This document shows, piece after piece, positions 26,205-36,276 of a stretch of DNA of 64,000 nt. Source of the DNA: Lachnospiraceae bacterium (GTDB lineage Bacteria; Bacillota; Clostridia; Lachnospirales; Lachnospiraceae). The position numbers and the translations under genes are program-made. Position 1 is the first letter of the stretch. Each line of letters begins with the position of its first letter. The stretch covers positions 1-64,000 of the forward strand of contig JAFVAL010000073.1 in assembly GCA_017480565.1 (NCBI GenBank), in the 5' to 3' direction. Under the pieces are notes generated by a model, which worked only from the letters and a program-made list of their open reading frames with translations, was not told where the DNA came from and did no database searches.

Positions 26205-29200
26205 ATGGCTATCAAAGAACAACAAAAGGCAAACGTAGTTGAGGCCCCGACATTATTTGTCGGTGTCGGCGGAACTGGCAGTGACATCGTCCGCAAGGTC
26301 GCGGAGATGTGTCAGCCGGGCGAAGTTGAGAACATCAGCTTCGTCTGCATGGATACCAATGTCAATGATCTGAGCACCGTGGAAAACAGTGCAGCAAAGA
26401 TCTATTCAATTCAGACTTCCACGACACAGACCGTCGGCGATTATCTGGATTATGATGAGGATGCATTAAAGAACTGGTTCCCGAAGAACGCGGTTATGTA
26501 TGATAAGACCGTATCCGAAGGTGCCGGCCAGGTTCGTGCCATCTCTCGTCTGGCGCTGAATTCTACCATCAAGACCGGCGCAATCGCTCCTCTTTACGAT
26601 GCGATTGATAATCTGTTCCGCAAGGACGGCCGCAGCATGAAGCAGGCAATGAGAGTTGTCATTGTCTCCACAGCTTCCGGCGGTACCGGTTCCGGTATCA
26701 TTTTACCGCTTTCGATGTTTATCCGTGATTATGTGAAGGAGAAATATCCGCAGACTGGCGCAATCGTCCGTGGTATGATTCTGCTTCCTGAGACACTTGA
26801 CAGTGTCATTAAGTCTTCTGTCGAGCGCGACAGCCAGAGAAGAAATGCCTATGCAACGATCAAAGAGATCAATGCATTCATGATGAAGGGTTCCGGCTTC
26901 TGCGATATCGAAGGTGAATTCTCCCGTTACCGCGACCTGCATGTTGATGTACCGATCGCAGGTACCGATGATATGAAGTCCCTCTCTCTGCTTCCGTTTG
27001 ATTTCTGCTTCCTGCTTGACGGACAGAACTCGGAAGACCATACACTGGTTGGATTTGACCAGTATAAGACACAGGCTGCAAGAGCCCTGTACGAGCAGAA
27101 TGTCGGCCCGATGCAGAAGAAGGCGTTCTCTGTAGAAGATAATATTATCAAAGAGATGTCCAACCCTGGCAAGTCCGGCAGAAACCGTTTCGGTGGCATC
27201 GGTGCCAGCGTCCTTAAGTACCCTTACGATGATATCGCTGAGTATATCGCGTGCGGTTGGGCAATGGAGGCCATCGGCGGCAAGGGCGAAGCTGCGAAGT
27301 GGTCCAAGTATGATGAGGAATTTGAGATCAAGAAAGCGGAAGCCAGAAAGAAAGGTCTCTCCGAGGACGAAGGTCCGAAGCTTCATGAAGTCTATGTACA
27401 GACCATGGACAATGCGACCGATAACTTCTCTAAGGATGTCCGTGCGAAGTTCCTGAGCAACGCAGCGGAGCGTGTAGATCGCTACTTCGAAGCCTTGGAA
27501 GAGTATATGCATGAAAATGTACATACCAGCAGCAAGATTGCCGCAGCGATGGGCGGTGCAGACGGACTAGCTGCCCGCATCAACTACGAAACAAACGGAA
27601 CACGCGGTCATGCAAAGGAAAACCTGGAACTGCTTCGTGATTTCGAGCTGGAAGTCAATAAGAGTGCCAAGAAGATCGCTGAGAGCCTTGCAGAAGGCTT
27701 GTTCCGCAATGAGGATCATGCCATCAATGCCAGAGAGCCTCATAAGCTTGAGTATCTGCTGAAAAATGCTTACGGCGATGTCTGCCATCCGAATGCAGCA
27801 CGTTATTTCCTCTATCTTGTGAAGGAGAAAATGATCCAGAAGGTGACCGAGACCCAGGAGAACCTTTCCGATGTCAGAGGACGTCTTGCTCTCTACTCTG
27901 ATGAGGCCAACAACGAGACCATGTTCGATGTGAAAAAGACCAAAAAGAGTACAGAGGTCAATCTGGATCAGATGGCAGAAGGCGAGTCTGCTTATAAGGA
28001 TAAGTATGACGGTGAATACTATGACAAGCTCAATCAGCACTTCCCGGCTTACTATGCGGCAATCAAGGAACTCTGCGATTACACGACCGATGAAGAAACC
28101 TACAAGATCGGTTCTGAATTTGTAGAGGAACTCTGCAAAGCTTACGAGAAGTTCTACCGTACATTTAAGGACAAAGTGGACTCTCTCGAGAGAAAGCAGG
28201 ATGTGATCGTTGATTCCCTGAAGTTCCACAAGGGCGATTCGACATTATACATCTGCGGCACGCAGAAGATGTTGGAAGAGCTGGCATTTACCACGAAGAA
28301 CATGAGCGCAGAAGGAGCACTGCTGGATTCTGAGCTGAATGGACAGATCTTTGACGCAATCAAGAAGAACGTTGCGTTCGAGCGTGAGATCCGCAATGTT
28401 GAGATCGTGGAAAATGACGAGCGTACCGATATTTTCGATGACATTTTACTGGGTTACTTTATTAAGAGCGTCAAGACGCACTGCGAGAGCATCGATCTGA
28501 ATATCGTCGAAGCAATCGCGATGGAGAATCGCCTGGATGCACGTATCAAGATGCGTGACAGCATGGGCGAGGAAGAAGGCGAGAAGCTCTTCGATCACGT
28601 TTCCCAGAAGGATAACGAGACCTACATCCACAGAATGGTGGAGAAGGGCAAGAGACTGGCAGCGCCTGGCATCCAGGGCATGCGCAACGAAGAGAAGCGT
28701 ATGGTGGAATGTGTGGCTTATAACAAGTCTCTGGAAAATATGAGAAATTACCGCGTCAACGATGACTCCCTGATCGCAGTGAGCAACAAGTGCGCGGTGG
28801 ATACTGTTTCCAAGTATGAGATGCATTTCTTCAATGCACTCTACAACATCACGCCGGATAAGTTAAAGAAGTTCTCCTGCCACAGTGAGACTGAGACCGG
28901 CGAGAGAAATGCGGGACTTTACCACAACGCATATGTTTCTTATGCAAAGAACATCGGACCTGACTCCACGAAGAACACGCAGATTTCTACGCACATCGAT
29001 AAGCGCTGGGATTCCATCGCAACGATGCCGGAGATTGATTTTGATTTCCAGAAGCTGCAGATGATGAAGGTTCATCAGGCGATGATCTACGGTTTGGTTC
29101 ATGGCATGATCACCTACAGAAAGCTTTCTGCAACGGCTGGCAAGAAGCGTGTCTATCGTTATGAGAACTCTGAGGAGCGTTACATGGAGATGATCGTCTC

Positions 29201-29750
29201 CAACGGTACGCTTTGCGATGAATTCTATGAGATCCTAGATTCCCTCTATATCAGCTCTGCGATGGTAGAGGATATCGACGTGGTCCGCAAGAAAAAGAAC
29301 GCAAAGGACCGCGTACGCAATGCGGATTATGACCAGACGGTCTTCTATAATGATCTGATGAACTTTAAGATGGAGACCATCCATGAAGGACAGGCTAGCC
29401 TGTTTGAGATTCCGGTGAGATACTATAACTCTCTTCCGAACAGCCGCCGTTTTGACGACGAGATCTCTGCTCTGATCGATGCCGTGATCGAGACGTTAAG
29501 ACAGGAGACTTACACCTGGGAGAAGCCGGAAGATGCAAGATTTATTCTTTGCGATCAGCTGGTGGAGCAGTTCAATCTGTTTATGGATAACTTCGCAAAT
29601 TGTGAAGGTCTCAATGCAAACTTAAGCGCAATGGATCACGCTTGCGTGGATATGATGTTCCGCAAGATTAAAAATGTCCTTGCCCAGGATCCGGAACCGG
29701 ATGGGTTAGAGGATACACTGGAGGCTATGAAGGCGCGCATCCGCGCATAA
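26205..29750 (+). CDS. Tubulin-like domain protein (Tubulin_2 type)
   Basis: 1181 residues, no signal peptide or membrane helix. The N-terminal third has the FtsZ/tubulin nucleotide fold: LFVGVGGTGSDIV (residues 17-29) and the tubulin signature-like SGGTGSG (158-164), with SRLALNS and ETLDSVI segments between later strands. The rest is large, helical and highly charged, including the stretch 'KKTKKST' near 585, and is unrecognised. Proteins of this type occur in many bacteria beside VWA proteins. They may bind GTP and polymerise, or only keep the fold. Its place between a VWA protein and large membrane proteins suggests a cytoplasmic NTP-driven scaffold for the complex. The biochemical role is inference. 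Confidence 0.85.
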   Translation: MAIKEQQKANVVEAPTLFVGVGGTGSDIVRKVAEMCQPGEVENISFVCMDTNVNDLSTVENSAAKIYSIQTSTTQTVGDYLDYDEDALKNWFPKNAVMYDKTVSEGAGQVRAISRLALNSTIKTGAIAPLYDAIDNLFRKDGRSMKQAMRVVIVSTASGGTGSGIILPLSMFIRDYVKEKYPQTGAIVRGMILLPETLDSVIKSSVERDSQRRNAYATIKEINAFMMKGSGFCDIEGEFSRYRDLHVDVPIAGTDDMKSLSLLPFDFCFLLDGQNSEDHTLVGFDQYKTQAARALYEQNVGPMQKKAFSVEDNIIKEMSNPGKSGRNRFGGIGASVLKYPYDDIAEYIACGWAMEAIGGKGEAAKWSKYDEEFEIKKAEARKKGLSEDEGPKLHEVYVQTMDNATDNFSKDVRAKFLSNAAERVDRYFEALEEYMHENVHTSSKIAAAMGGADGLAARINYETNGTRGHAKENLELLRDFELEVNKSAKKIAESLAEGLFRNEDHAINAREPHKLEYLLKNAYGDVCHPNAARYFLYLVKEKMIQKVTETQENLSDVRGRLALYSDEANNETMFDVKKTKKSTEVNLDQMAEGESAYKDKYDGEYYDKLNQHFPAYYAAIKELCDYTTDEETYKIGSEFVEELCKAYEKFYRTFKDKVDSLERKQDVIVDSLKFHKGDSTLYICGTQKMLEELAFTTKNMSAEGALLDSELNGQIFDAIKKNVAFEREIRNVEIVENDERTDIFDDILLGYFIKSVKTHCESIDLNIVEAIAMENRLDARIKMRDSMGEEEGEKLFDHVSQKDNETYIHRMVEKGKRLAAPGIQGMRNEEKRMVECVAYNKSLENMRNYRVNDDSLIAVSNKCAVDTVSKYEMHFFNALYNITPDKLKKFSCHSETETGERNAGLYHNAYVSYAKNIGPDSTKNTQISTHIDKRWDSIATMPEIDFDFQKLQMMKVHQAMIYGLVHGMITYRKLSATAGKKRVYRYENSEERYMEMIVSNGTLCDEFYEILDSLYISSAMVEDIDVVRKKKNAKDRVRNADYDQTVFYNDLMNFKMETIHEGQASLFEIPVRYYNSLPNSRRFDDEISALIDAVIETLRQETYTWEKPEDARFILCDQLVEQFNLFMDNFANCEGLNANLSAMDHACVDMMFRKIKNVLAQDPEPDGLEDTLEAMKARIRA

Positions 29751-29770
29751 TGTTCGTAAAGTTTTCTTTC

Positions 29771-29790
29771 GGGCCGGCAAAACCCGGCCC
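29771..29790 (+). other. GC hairpin between the tubulin-like and two-TM genes
   Basis: Seven-bp perfect stem GGGCCGG (29771-29777 with 29784-29790) and a six-base loop. No T-run follows, so it is not a classical terminator; it may be an mRNA processing or stability element inside the operon. Confidence 0.55.
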
Positions 29791-29811
29791 GGATGAAATG
29801 GAGGTGTGGCA

Positions 29812-31881
29812 TTGTTTACGGTAATCATTGCCGAAAAAGAGCACCTGGATGCCATCCATGAAAACCACTTGTTCCTGGAACCGTTTCTGAAAAATCGGGA
29901 GATTGCGTTTTGCGAGTGGAAGCCACAGGAAACACTGTTTTCCGAGATGGTACCGTCACTCGAGAGGACCGTTTCCCGCAAGGAGACGTGGCGGGCAATC
30001 GTGGTTTGCACCGATGAGGGATTGCATCAAAAGAATCCATTTGATCTAGTCGATTACACACCGCCTGTCCGAGAGTTCGACCATGCACCCATGGACGAAC
30101 CTGAGACCGAGGAGGAAGGCGGGGAGGATCTTGGTGAGCTGGATGCTGTGCCGGAAGAGGTCGGCAATCGGCTCAACGACAAGTTGATCAAATATCTGGG
30201 TGACCTACGTGCAGCGAAATTTGCTGCCTTTGAAGAGGCAAAGGAAAAACCACTGACAAGACTCATGACTTTCCTTTGCGAACAGCCGATGGTTTCCAAT
30301 GGCAGAAACCATGCGGCGGAAGATCCTGAGTTTGCGGAATATGTGGCGGAAAGCCGGAAGAAGGAATTGATCCGTTCAGAGATCATCGGTACGGAGCGAG
30401 TGGAATGCTCCCTGCCTGCACAGGTATTTTGTGTAGCGAGACGTACCTACGAGAATCCGGAGTATGACATTCCGACCGCGTGGAATTCCCATGAGGATCT
30501 GCAATATTCAAAATTCTACGATCATAATCTGTATTTTGATCGCATGAGATATTTTGTGGTTGATTTACTGCCGAAGCATCACAGGAACTATGCCTTTGAT
30601 TATCTGCGCTTTTTATATGCCTTACTGATTTTGGCAGGCTATGATGTGCCGCAGGGATCGATCCAGAAAGAGCGTGTTTATGCGCTTGCCTGTGAGAATA
30701 ACGAAGATGCCCTTGACAAGGTTTTGTCTGAATATGAGTCAAAGCTTTCTGCGACTGCGACAGAGCTGGAATTTAGGATCAAGGACATCGAACGCAGAGG
30801 CCAGGATCATCTGACGGATCAAGAGGCAAATGTGATTTTCGGTTCGAAGGTTTCGATTCCGGTGACCATCGATCGCGATATCAAGACGAAAGACATTTAT
30901 GCCGATTTTAAGGCGTATCGTCTTTCGCAGAATTGCCCTGCCGATGAAAATGTTGTCTGGAAGAATCAGCTGGCGAAGTCGAAAAAGACGATCCGTCTGC
31001 TCCTAAAACAGCCGAGACGCGCCATCAAGAAAGCGTCTGCAGATCTTCACGAGCTGAAAGATGCAGATGTCTCGAAAGCGATGATGTTAAATGAGTTCCA
31101 GCTGGAGGACATCAAAGAGCGGACAGACAACGAAGAGATGGCGATGGTTGAGACCAACCCGATGAGCCTGACGGACAACACCGAATACGAGGAGAAGATG
31201 GATCAGCATGACGAAGAGATCCAGGGAGAAATCGGACGTCGTATGAAGAAAGGGACGACCGTTTTGCTTGGTGTGCTTGGACTTGTATTCTATCTGATCG
31301 GGTTCGTGCCGTTGTTCTTGAAGAACTATGAAGGCGAGAAGACACTGCTCGGATCGATTGGGTTGATTTTAGTTGCCTTTGGTCTGTTCTTCCTGATTCT
31401 TCTGATCGCTCTGTTTGTCTATCGCACGCAGATGCGTAAGAAGGTCAAGGGATACAACAATGTGATGCAGGAGTTTGAAACAGAGCTTAACGAAGCATTT
31501 ACGTTGTATTCAGAGTATTTAAGTCATGCCTGCAATGTGATGCGTGGCTATTCTGTCTTAAACTACCGGGAGACCACCGAGGATGTCGGTACGACAGAAG
31601 CGCGTCTGCTTCGCAAGCATGTGATGGATTTAAAGAGAACGAAAGCGGAAGTCGATGATTTGTTCGGCAAGCACATTTCCGGCAAATACGACACCACCGG
31701 TGCAGATGGTACGATCTATGATTACGATTATCTGCGCGGTGTGGATTACGAGTATCCGCTTCCGTACAATGACGCAGATCGCACATCGATCACGTACATT
31801 CAGACCGGAAATCATATTGAGCTTCCGGTGCGTTTCGTGAAGTCTTTGACCGTGCGCAGAGAGGAGCTTTACGATGACTGA
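29812..31881 (+). CDS. Two-TM cluster protein, function unknown
   Basis: About 689 residues. The N-terminal 470 residues are cytoplasmic-looking, with an acidic stretch (about 95-115, rich in Glu) and alternating helices; no enzyme motif is seen. Two membrane helices lie near 480-503 and 512-538 (LLGVLGLVFYLIGFVPLF and the following ILVAFGLFFLILLIALFV), and the C-terminal 150 residues are again polar. The start is probably TTG 29812, five to six bases after GGAGGTG; GTG 29806 is in frame but too near. The stop overlaps the next gene by eight bases. Unrecognised family. It probably docks the tubulin-like protein to the membrane, which is inference from position. Confidence 0.75.
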   Translation: MFTVIIAEKEHLDAIHENHLFLEPFLKNREIAFCEWKPQETLFSEMVPSLERTVSRKETWRAIVVCTDEGLHQKNPFDLVDYTPPVREFDHAPMDEPETEEEGGEDLGELDAVPEEVGNRLNDKLIKYLGDLRAAKFAAFEEAKEKPLTRLMTFLCEQPMVSNGRNHAAEDPEFAEYVAESRKKELIRSEIIGTERVECSLPAQVFCVARRTYENPEYDIPTAWNSHEDLQYSKFYDHNLYFDRMRYFVVDLLPKHHRNYAFDYLRFLYALLILAGYDVPQGSIQKERVYALACENNEDALDKVLSEYESKLSATATELEFRIKDIERRGQDHLTDQEANVIFGSKVSIPVTIDRDIKTKDIYADFKAYRLSQNCPADENVVWKNQLAKSKKTIRLLLKQPRRAIKKASADLHELKDADVSKAMMLNEFQLEDIKERTDNEEMAMVETNPMSLTDNTEYEEKMDQHDEEIQGEIGRRMKKGTTVLLGVLGLVFYLIGFVPLFLKNYEGEKTLLGSIGLILVAFGLFFLILLIALFVYRTQMRKKVKGYNNVMQEFETELNEAFTLYSEYLSHACNVMRGYSVLNYRETTEDVGTTEARLLRKHVMDLKRTKAEVDDLFGKHISGKYDTTGADGTIYDYDYLRGVDYEYPLPYNDADRTSITYIQTGNHIELPVRFVKSLTVRREELYDD

Positions 31882-34800
31882 GATTTTGCAATATTTTTAT
31901 TGTCTGCTCGCATTGCTCCCCTTCGTGCTGATGGTCTGGGTCAATGCGAAAGCAAATTTAAAGAGGGAAGAGAGAAGCAAGCAGTTTCTGATGCCGATCT
32001 TCGCATTGATTTACTGCATTTTGCTGATGGTCCTGCTTGACAAGATCCATACGATTGCAGCGGCGATCATCTATGCTGTGCCAAATCTCTTGATGCGGTT
32101 TGCGAACTGGCTTTCTTCTCTGTTCAGTGGACAGCTTAGCGGTGTCGGCAACTTGTTTTACCGGCTGGCACAGGCGATTGAGGGGCTCTTTAGCAGAGTG
32201 AATGTCATGTATATTCTCATGTTTGTTGAGAATTTCCTCTTCATTCTGGTCCACATTATCTTAAAGAAAATCTTGCTTGGCATCTTCGACCGGTCGTTCC
32301 ACAACGGAAATGTTTTCTATGAGAAGATGGCTTCCATTGCTTATGCACATGAAGATGAGGATGAATTCTGGTATGTGAAGGAGCATTTTGGGAAGGCAAG
32401 AAATTATCTGAGAACGGCTTATGTGGCGGCGGCTGCGATCTCTGTGGTGACTTCCGTGATCTCGATCGTGATGTTCCGCTACGACTGGCTGAAGTCCCTG
32501 TTTTATCCGGCGTTTGGTCTTTTGGTGATCGGAGAGATTTATTTCTTCCTCGATGGCAAGACGAAGACAGAGCTTCTGCCGGAGTTTGAAGGGATTGAAG
32601 GAAAGCAAGGCGCAGGCATTGATTTCAGACGAATCAGGGATGCGCTTAGAAAGCTCTTCGGAGATAAGCTGGATGCGGATGATTCTTCGATCTCGCTTCC
32701 AGCGCAGCGGATCCAAAGCAATGATGAGATCCTGTCGATGCTTGAGGATCAGGACGACCGTGCGCTTGAGATTTACGGACGTTTCCTGAGACAAAAGGCC
32801 GCAAGAGGCCTGGAGATCGATCAAAATTACTTGCTTGCCGGAGAAGATTTGCTGCGGGGCAAGAGCATTTTGTTCAATAACCCGTTCTTCTACGACCTGA
32901 TTCCGTACGTGCCTTATGCGATGAACCGTGCGCTTTTGCAGCACAAGAAGGTACTCATCGTACTTGGACGTCACGATGCGGAAGAGGATGCGGCGAAATG
33001 GGTCGATGACGGTCTGACGGCGGTCACGAACATTCCGGGGCTCTGGAACATCGGTGTGCTTTCCGAGGAAGCCAAGGATCTGGATGTCGGTATCCTGACG
33101 CGTTCGAGCGTGCATGATCTGCAGAAGCTCGACACCAACAGAGAATTCTTTGAGCAGACTGCCTTTGTCGTGCTCTTAGAGCCTTCGAAGCTGGTGACAA
33201 CTGCGCAGGTTGGCCTGCATTCGATCGTTTCGTATTGCAGAGAGAGCGGCAGGGAGATCACCTACTGCTCGATGGATAAAAACTGTGACGGTCTGCTGGA
33301 TGCCTTGTCTCATATCCTGATGACAAATCTGGTGGAGGTCGCCGCAACCAACCATCACGACGGTATCTCGACTTACATGTGCTGGACGCCGGATGAGGAC
33401 TTCTGGCAACACCGCATGCTTCCGAATATCGCAAGATATCTGGGTGTCGGTACCGAACTTGCTTTTGCGGGACTTAAGAACCAGGCGAGCAAAGCAAGCT
33501 GGTTTGGCGGAGACGCGTTCCCGGTGCGAGATATGCACTGGATCGCAAGACAGTACTATTATGATCTGTTAAATTACGCAAATCGCCCAGCGGTGCAGGA
33601 AGGCATGGAGACGTATTTCCATGTATCCCCGAACCTGTGGACGGCGAAGCGCGAGAAAGACAACTATATGGTTGTCGAAGATGAAGCCTTCAATATGTTT
33701 GAGGTGCGGCGTGATTTTGCAACGCGCGCAAAGCGGCAGGGCTTCGTCAACGTCATTACCTCGGATTATCTGTTAAAGGATTACATGGCCGAGAACAATG
33801 GCATTTTCAATGCCGACCCGAAGGCAATTCCTTACATCACAGCGGATTATGCCCACACCAAGAGAAATGTCATCTTACGGCTTTGCCTGCGGATGAGTGT
33901 GGAGGATGTCTGCGAGGATGAGGTTAAGAAAGAGCTTCTTCTGATCGGTATTGATACAGAGACGCCGGCAGAAACGGTCTGGCATGAGCTTTGCCTGTGC
34001 TGCGAGGGTGAGAATATCCCGACAAACCGCGATGGCAGAGAGCTTCTGAAAGCACGCGATATGCGCAGAGAGTATGAGTTTACTTCGGATGTGATCAATC
34101 AGAAGAGAAAGTACTCGATGCGTAAGGGCGTGATGGAGACCGTTTACTTCATCAACAATCCGTACTTCATTGATACCGTGATCGGCGATCTTAGGAACGC
34201 CGGCTACATCGCGGAAGATGAGGAGGGTACGAACAGTTACTTAGGCTCTGAGCTTCGCGGACACATTTTCCAGAAGTTCCTGCCCGGACAGTTCTTTACC
34301 CTGGGTGGTAAATATTATGAAATGCTTCGCATGACGCCCGATGGCCGCGTGCTGGTACGCCGCGCCGCGGATCATATCAACGGACGTCCGATGTACCGTC
34401 AGGTCAGACATTATGAGGTGTCTGCGGAACAGCCTTCGGAGCAGATGGGTGACCAGATCAACTTCTCTGGTCTTCGTATCACGAGGGAGTTTGCAGATGT
34501 CCGTGTCAAGACCGATGCGTACTGGGAGATGAAGCGTTACAACGACTTCACGCGTGGTCATAAGACCATGATCAATGGGATTCCTGAGAGGGAGTATCGC
34601 CACAAACAGCTGCTTCGTGTGGAGCTGCCTGAGAACGCAACGAAGGAGATTTATTCTACAATCGTAGTATTGTTAAATGAGGTCTTCCGTACGTTGTTTG
34701 CTGAAAATCAGGACTACATTATTGCGGTGATGCCGGGCGAGGCGAAAGAGCCGATGACCTACTCACTTGCAGGTCCGACGGGCAACTGCATTTACATCAT

Positions 34801-36205
34801 TGAAGACAGCCAGCTTGACATCGGTCTGTTAGAGGCCGTAAAGCGTAACTTCAAGAGAATTCTTGCGATTCTTTGCGATTATCTTGACTGGCACCTCGAA
34901 GCTGTGGAAAACAGCAAGAACCCGCCGGTCAAACCGACACCGATTATTCCTGCGAACCTTCCGAAGCCGCAGGGTACCGGTGAGGAAGATAAGAAAAAGA
35001 AGAAGGGTGGCAAGCTGATCGACAAGGTCAAGAACTTCTTCGGAGGCCTCTTTAAGAAGCGGAAGAAGAAGGGGACGCCGGAAGGTGAGTCCGAGGATAA
35101 GCCGGAAACCGAGACAGAGACGGTAGAAGAGCCAGCAACTGAGGCGGTGGAAGAGCCGGTTACCGAAACAGAAAACCAGCCTGAAAAAGCTACTACGACA
35201 GAGATGTCAGAAGGGGAAGCAACCGCTGAAGTAAAGGCACTCTTCTCTAAAGCTTACGCAGATGAAGGAGACGGTGCAACCGAGACTGGTGTGGTCGGAG
35301 GTGATACCGTCGAATTCGAACCGGAAGTGGCTGTTCGTCCTGCAAATGTGGGTATCCACGAGAGACTACCGTACCATGAGCGTTACTACCTGCTCTATGG
35401 TGCAAATGCAGTGCCGGAGATGATTGATATCACGGGAACACGTGACTTCTTAAGCGGTCTTGGCTTTGGCAAGAGCGACTTAAAGCAGGCAAGAGATGGA
35501 AAGACGATCGCAGACCTGATCGAAAAGAACTTTGTCCCGAACAAGGCGGGCGTGCATTACTGTGACTTCTGCGGAGCGGAACTGATCGGTAATGAGTACG
35601 AGCGTTTGAGTGACGGCAGAGAACGGTGCCTGTCTTGTGGCAGAACCGCGATCAAGTCCGCAAAGGAATTCCAGGCACTGTACAAGGAAGTCCATGAGAA
35701 CATGGAAACCTTCTATGGCATTCGCATTCCGGTCTCGATTCACGTGGAGATGTGCAATGCGAAGAAGCTGCACAGAAAGCTGAAGAAGAATTTCGTGCCG
35801 ACCGGTGGCTACGACGGCAGAACCTTAGGCGTCGCGATCCAGCAAGGAAAGGAATTTACGATCCTTCTGGAAAATGGTGCCCCGAGGCTGCAGTCGATCA
35901 AGACGATGGCGCATGAGTTGACGCACATTTGGCAGTTCTTAAATTGGGATCCGAAGAAGCTGCACGCGCTCTACGGCAAAGATGCAGACCTTCTGCTCTA
36001 TGAAGGAATGGCCATGTGGTCCGAGATTCAGTACACTTACCTGATCGGTGAAATGGCGGATGCGAAGAGAGAGGAGATCATTACCAGCTATCGCAAAGAT
36101 GAGTATGGTATCGGTTTCCTGATGTACAAAGACCGTTATCCGCTCTCCGAGGACACCGTTTTGTCCGGAGAGACACCATTTATGAACAAAGAGAAACCGT
36201 TATAA
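31874..36205 (+). CDS. Giant multi-TM protein with C-terminal DA1-like zinc peptidase
   Basis: 1443 residues. About six or seven membrane helices fill the first 240 residues. The centre (about 290-1040) is a soluble multi-domain region I cannot name. A Lys- and Thr/Glu-rich linker spans about 1037-1130. At about 1228-1260 a two-pair CxxC module occurs (CDFC and CLSC, 19 residues apart), followed by a zincin: HELTH with His1347, Glu1348, His1351 and a downstream Glu1377 in YEGMAMWSE. Zinc module plus HExxH plus 'EG' segment is the order in DA1-type peptidases (plant DA1 has LIM then peptidase). No late membrane helix is seen, so the peptidase side depends on the number of N-terminal helices. 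Overlaps the preceding gene by eight bases. Confidence 0.82.
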   Translation: MTEILQYFYCLLALLPFVLMVWVNAKANLKREERSKQFLMPIFALIYCILLMVLLDKIHTIAAAIIYAVPNLLMRFANWLSSLFSGQLSGVGNLFYRLAQAIEGLFSRVNVMYILMFVENFLFILVHIILKKILLGIFDRSFHNGNVFYEKMASIAYAHEDEDEFWYVKEHFGKARNYLRTAYVAAAAISVVTSVISIVMFRYDWLKSLFYPAFGLLVIGEIYFFLDGKTKTELLPEFEGIEGKQGAGIDFRRIRDALRKLFGDKLDADDSSISLPAQRIQSNDEILSMLEDQDDRALEIYGRFLRQKAARGLEIDQNYLLAGEDLLRGKSILFNNPFFYDLIPYVPYAMNRALLQHKKVLIVLGRHDAEEDAAKWVDDGLTAVTNIPGLWNIGVLSEEAKDLDVGILTRSSVHDLQKLDTNREFFEQTAFVVLLEPSKLVTTAQVGLHSIVSYCRESGREITYCSMDKNCDGLLDALSHILMTNLVEVAATNHHDGISTYMCWTPDEDFWQHRMLPNIARYLGVGTELAFAGLKNQASKASWFGGDAFPVRDMHWIARQYYYDLLNYANRPAVQEGMETYFHVSPNLWTAKREKDNYMVVEDEAFNMFEVRRDFATRAKRQGFVNVITSDYLLKDYMAENNGIFNADPKAIPYITADYAHTKRNVILRLCLRMSVEDVCEDEVKKELLLIGIDTETPAETVWHELCLCCEGENIPTNRDGRELLKARDMRREYEFTSDVINQKRKYSMRKGVMETVYFINNPYFIDTVIGDLRNAGYIAEDEEGTNSYLGSELRGHIFQKFLPGQFFTLGGKYYEMLRMTPDGRVLVRRAADHINGRPMYRQVRHYEVSAEQPSEQMGDQINFSGLRITREFADVRVKTDAYWEMKRYNDFTRGHKTMINGIPEREYRHKQLLRVELPENATKEIYSTIVVLLNEVFRTLFAENQDYIIAVMPGEAKEPMTYSLAGPTGNCIYIIEDSQLDIGLLEAVKRNFKRILAILCDYLDWHLEAVENSKNPPVKPTPIIPANLPKPQGTGEEDKKKKKGGKLIDKVKNFFGGLFKKRKKKGTPEGESEDKPETETETVEEPATEAVEEPVTETENQPEKATTTEMSEGEATAEVKALFSKAYADEGDGATETGVVGGDTVEFEPEVAVRPANVGIHERLPYHERYYLLYGANAVPEMIDITGTRDFLSGLGFGKSDLKQARDGKTIADLIEKNFVPNKAGVHYCDFCGAELIGNEYERLSDGRERCLSCGRTAIKSAKEFQALYKEVHENMETFYGIRIPVSIHVEMCNAKKLHRKLKKNFVPTGGYDGRTLGVAIQQGKEFTILLENGAPRLQSIKTMAHELTHIWQFLNWDPKKLHALYGKDADLLLYEGMAMWSEIQYTYLIGEMADAKREEIITSYRKDEYGIGFLMYKDRYPLSEDTVLSGETPFMNKEKPL

Positions 36206-36213
36206 CCAAGGAA

Positions 36214-36256
36214 ACCATACACGGCCTGAGGGTCGTGTATGGTTTGTCCTATTTTT
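36214..36256 (+). terminator. Strong hairpin inside the cluster, possible attenuator
   Basis: Ten-bp perfect arms 36214-36223 and 36234-36243, extended inward by GCC/GGT, then TTTGTCCTATTTTT. It lies nine bases after the giant gene's stop and could lower expression of the distal genes relative to the first four. Confidence 0.6.
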
Positions 36257-36276
36257 GTATGAGGGGGAATGAACAT

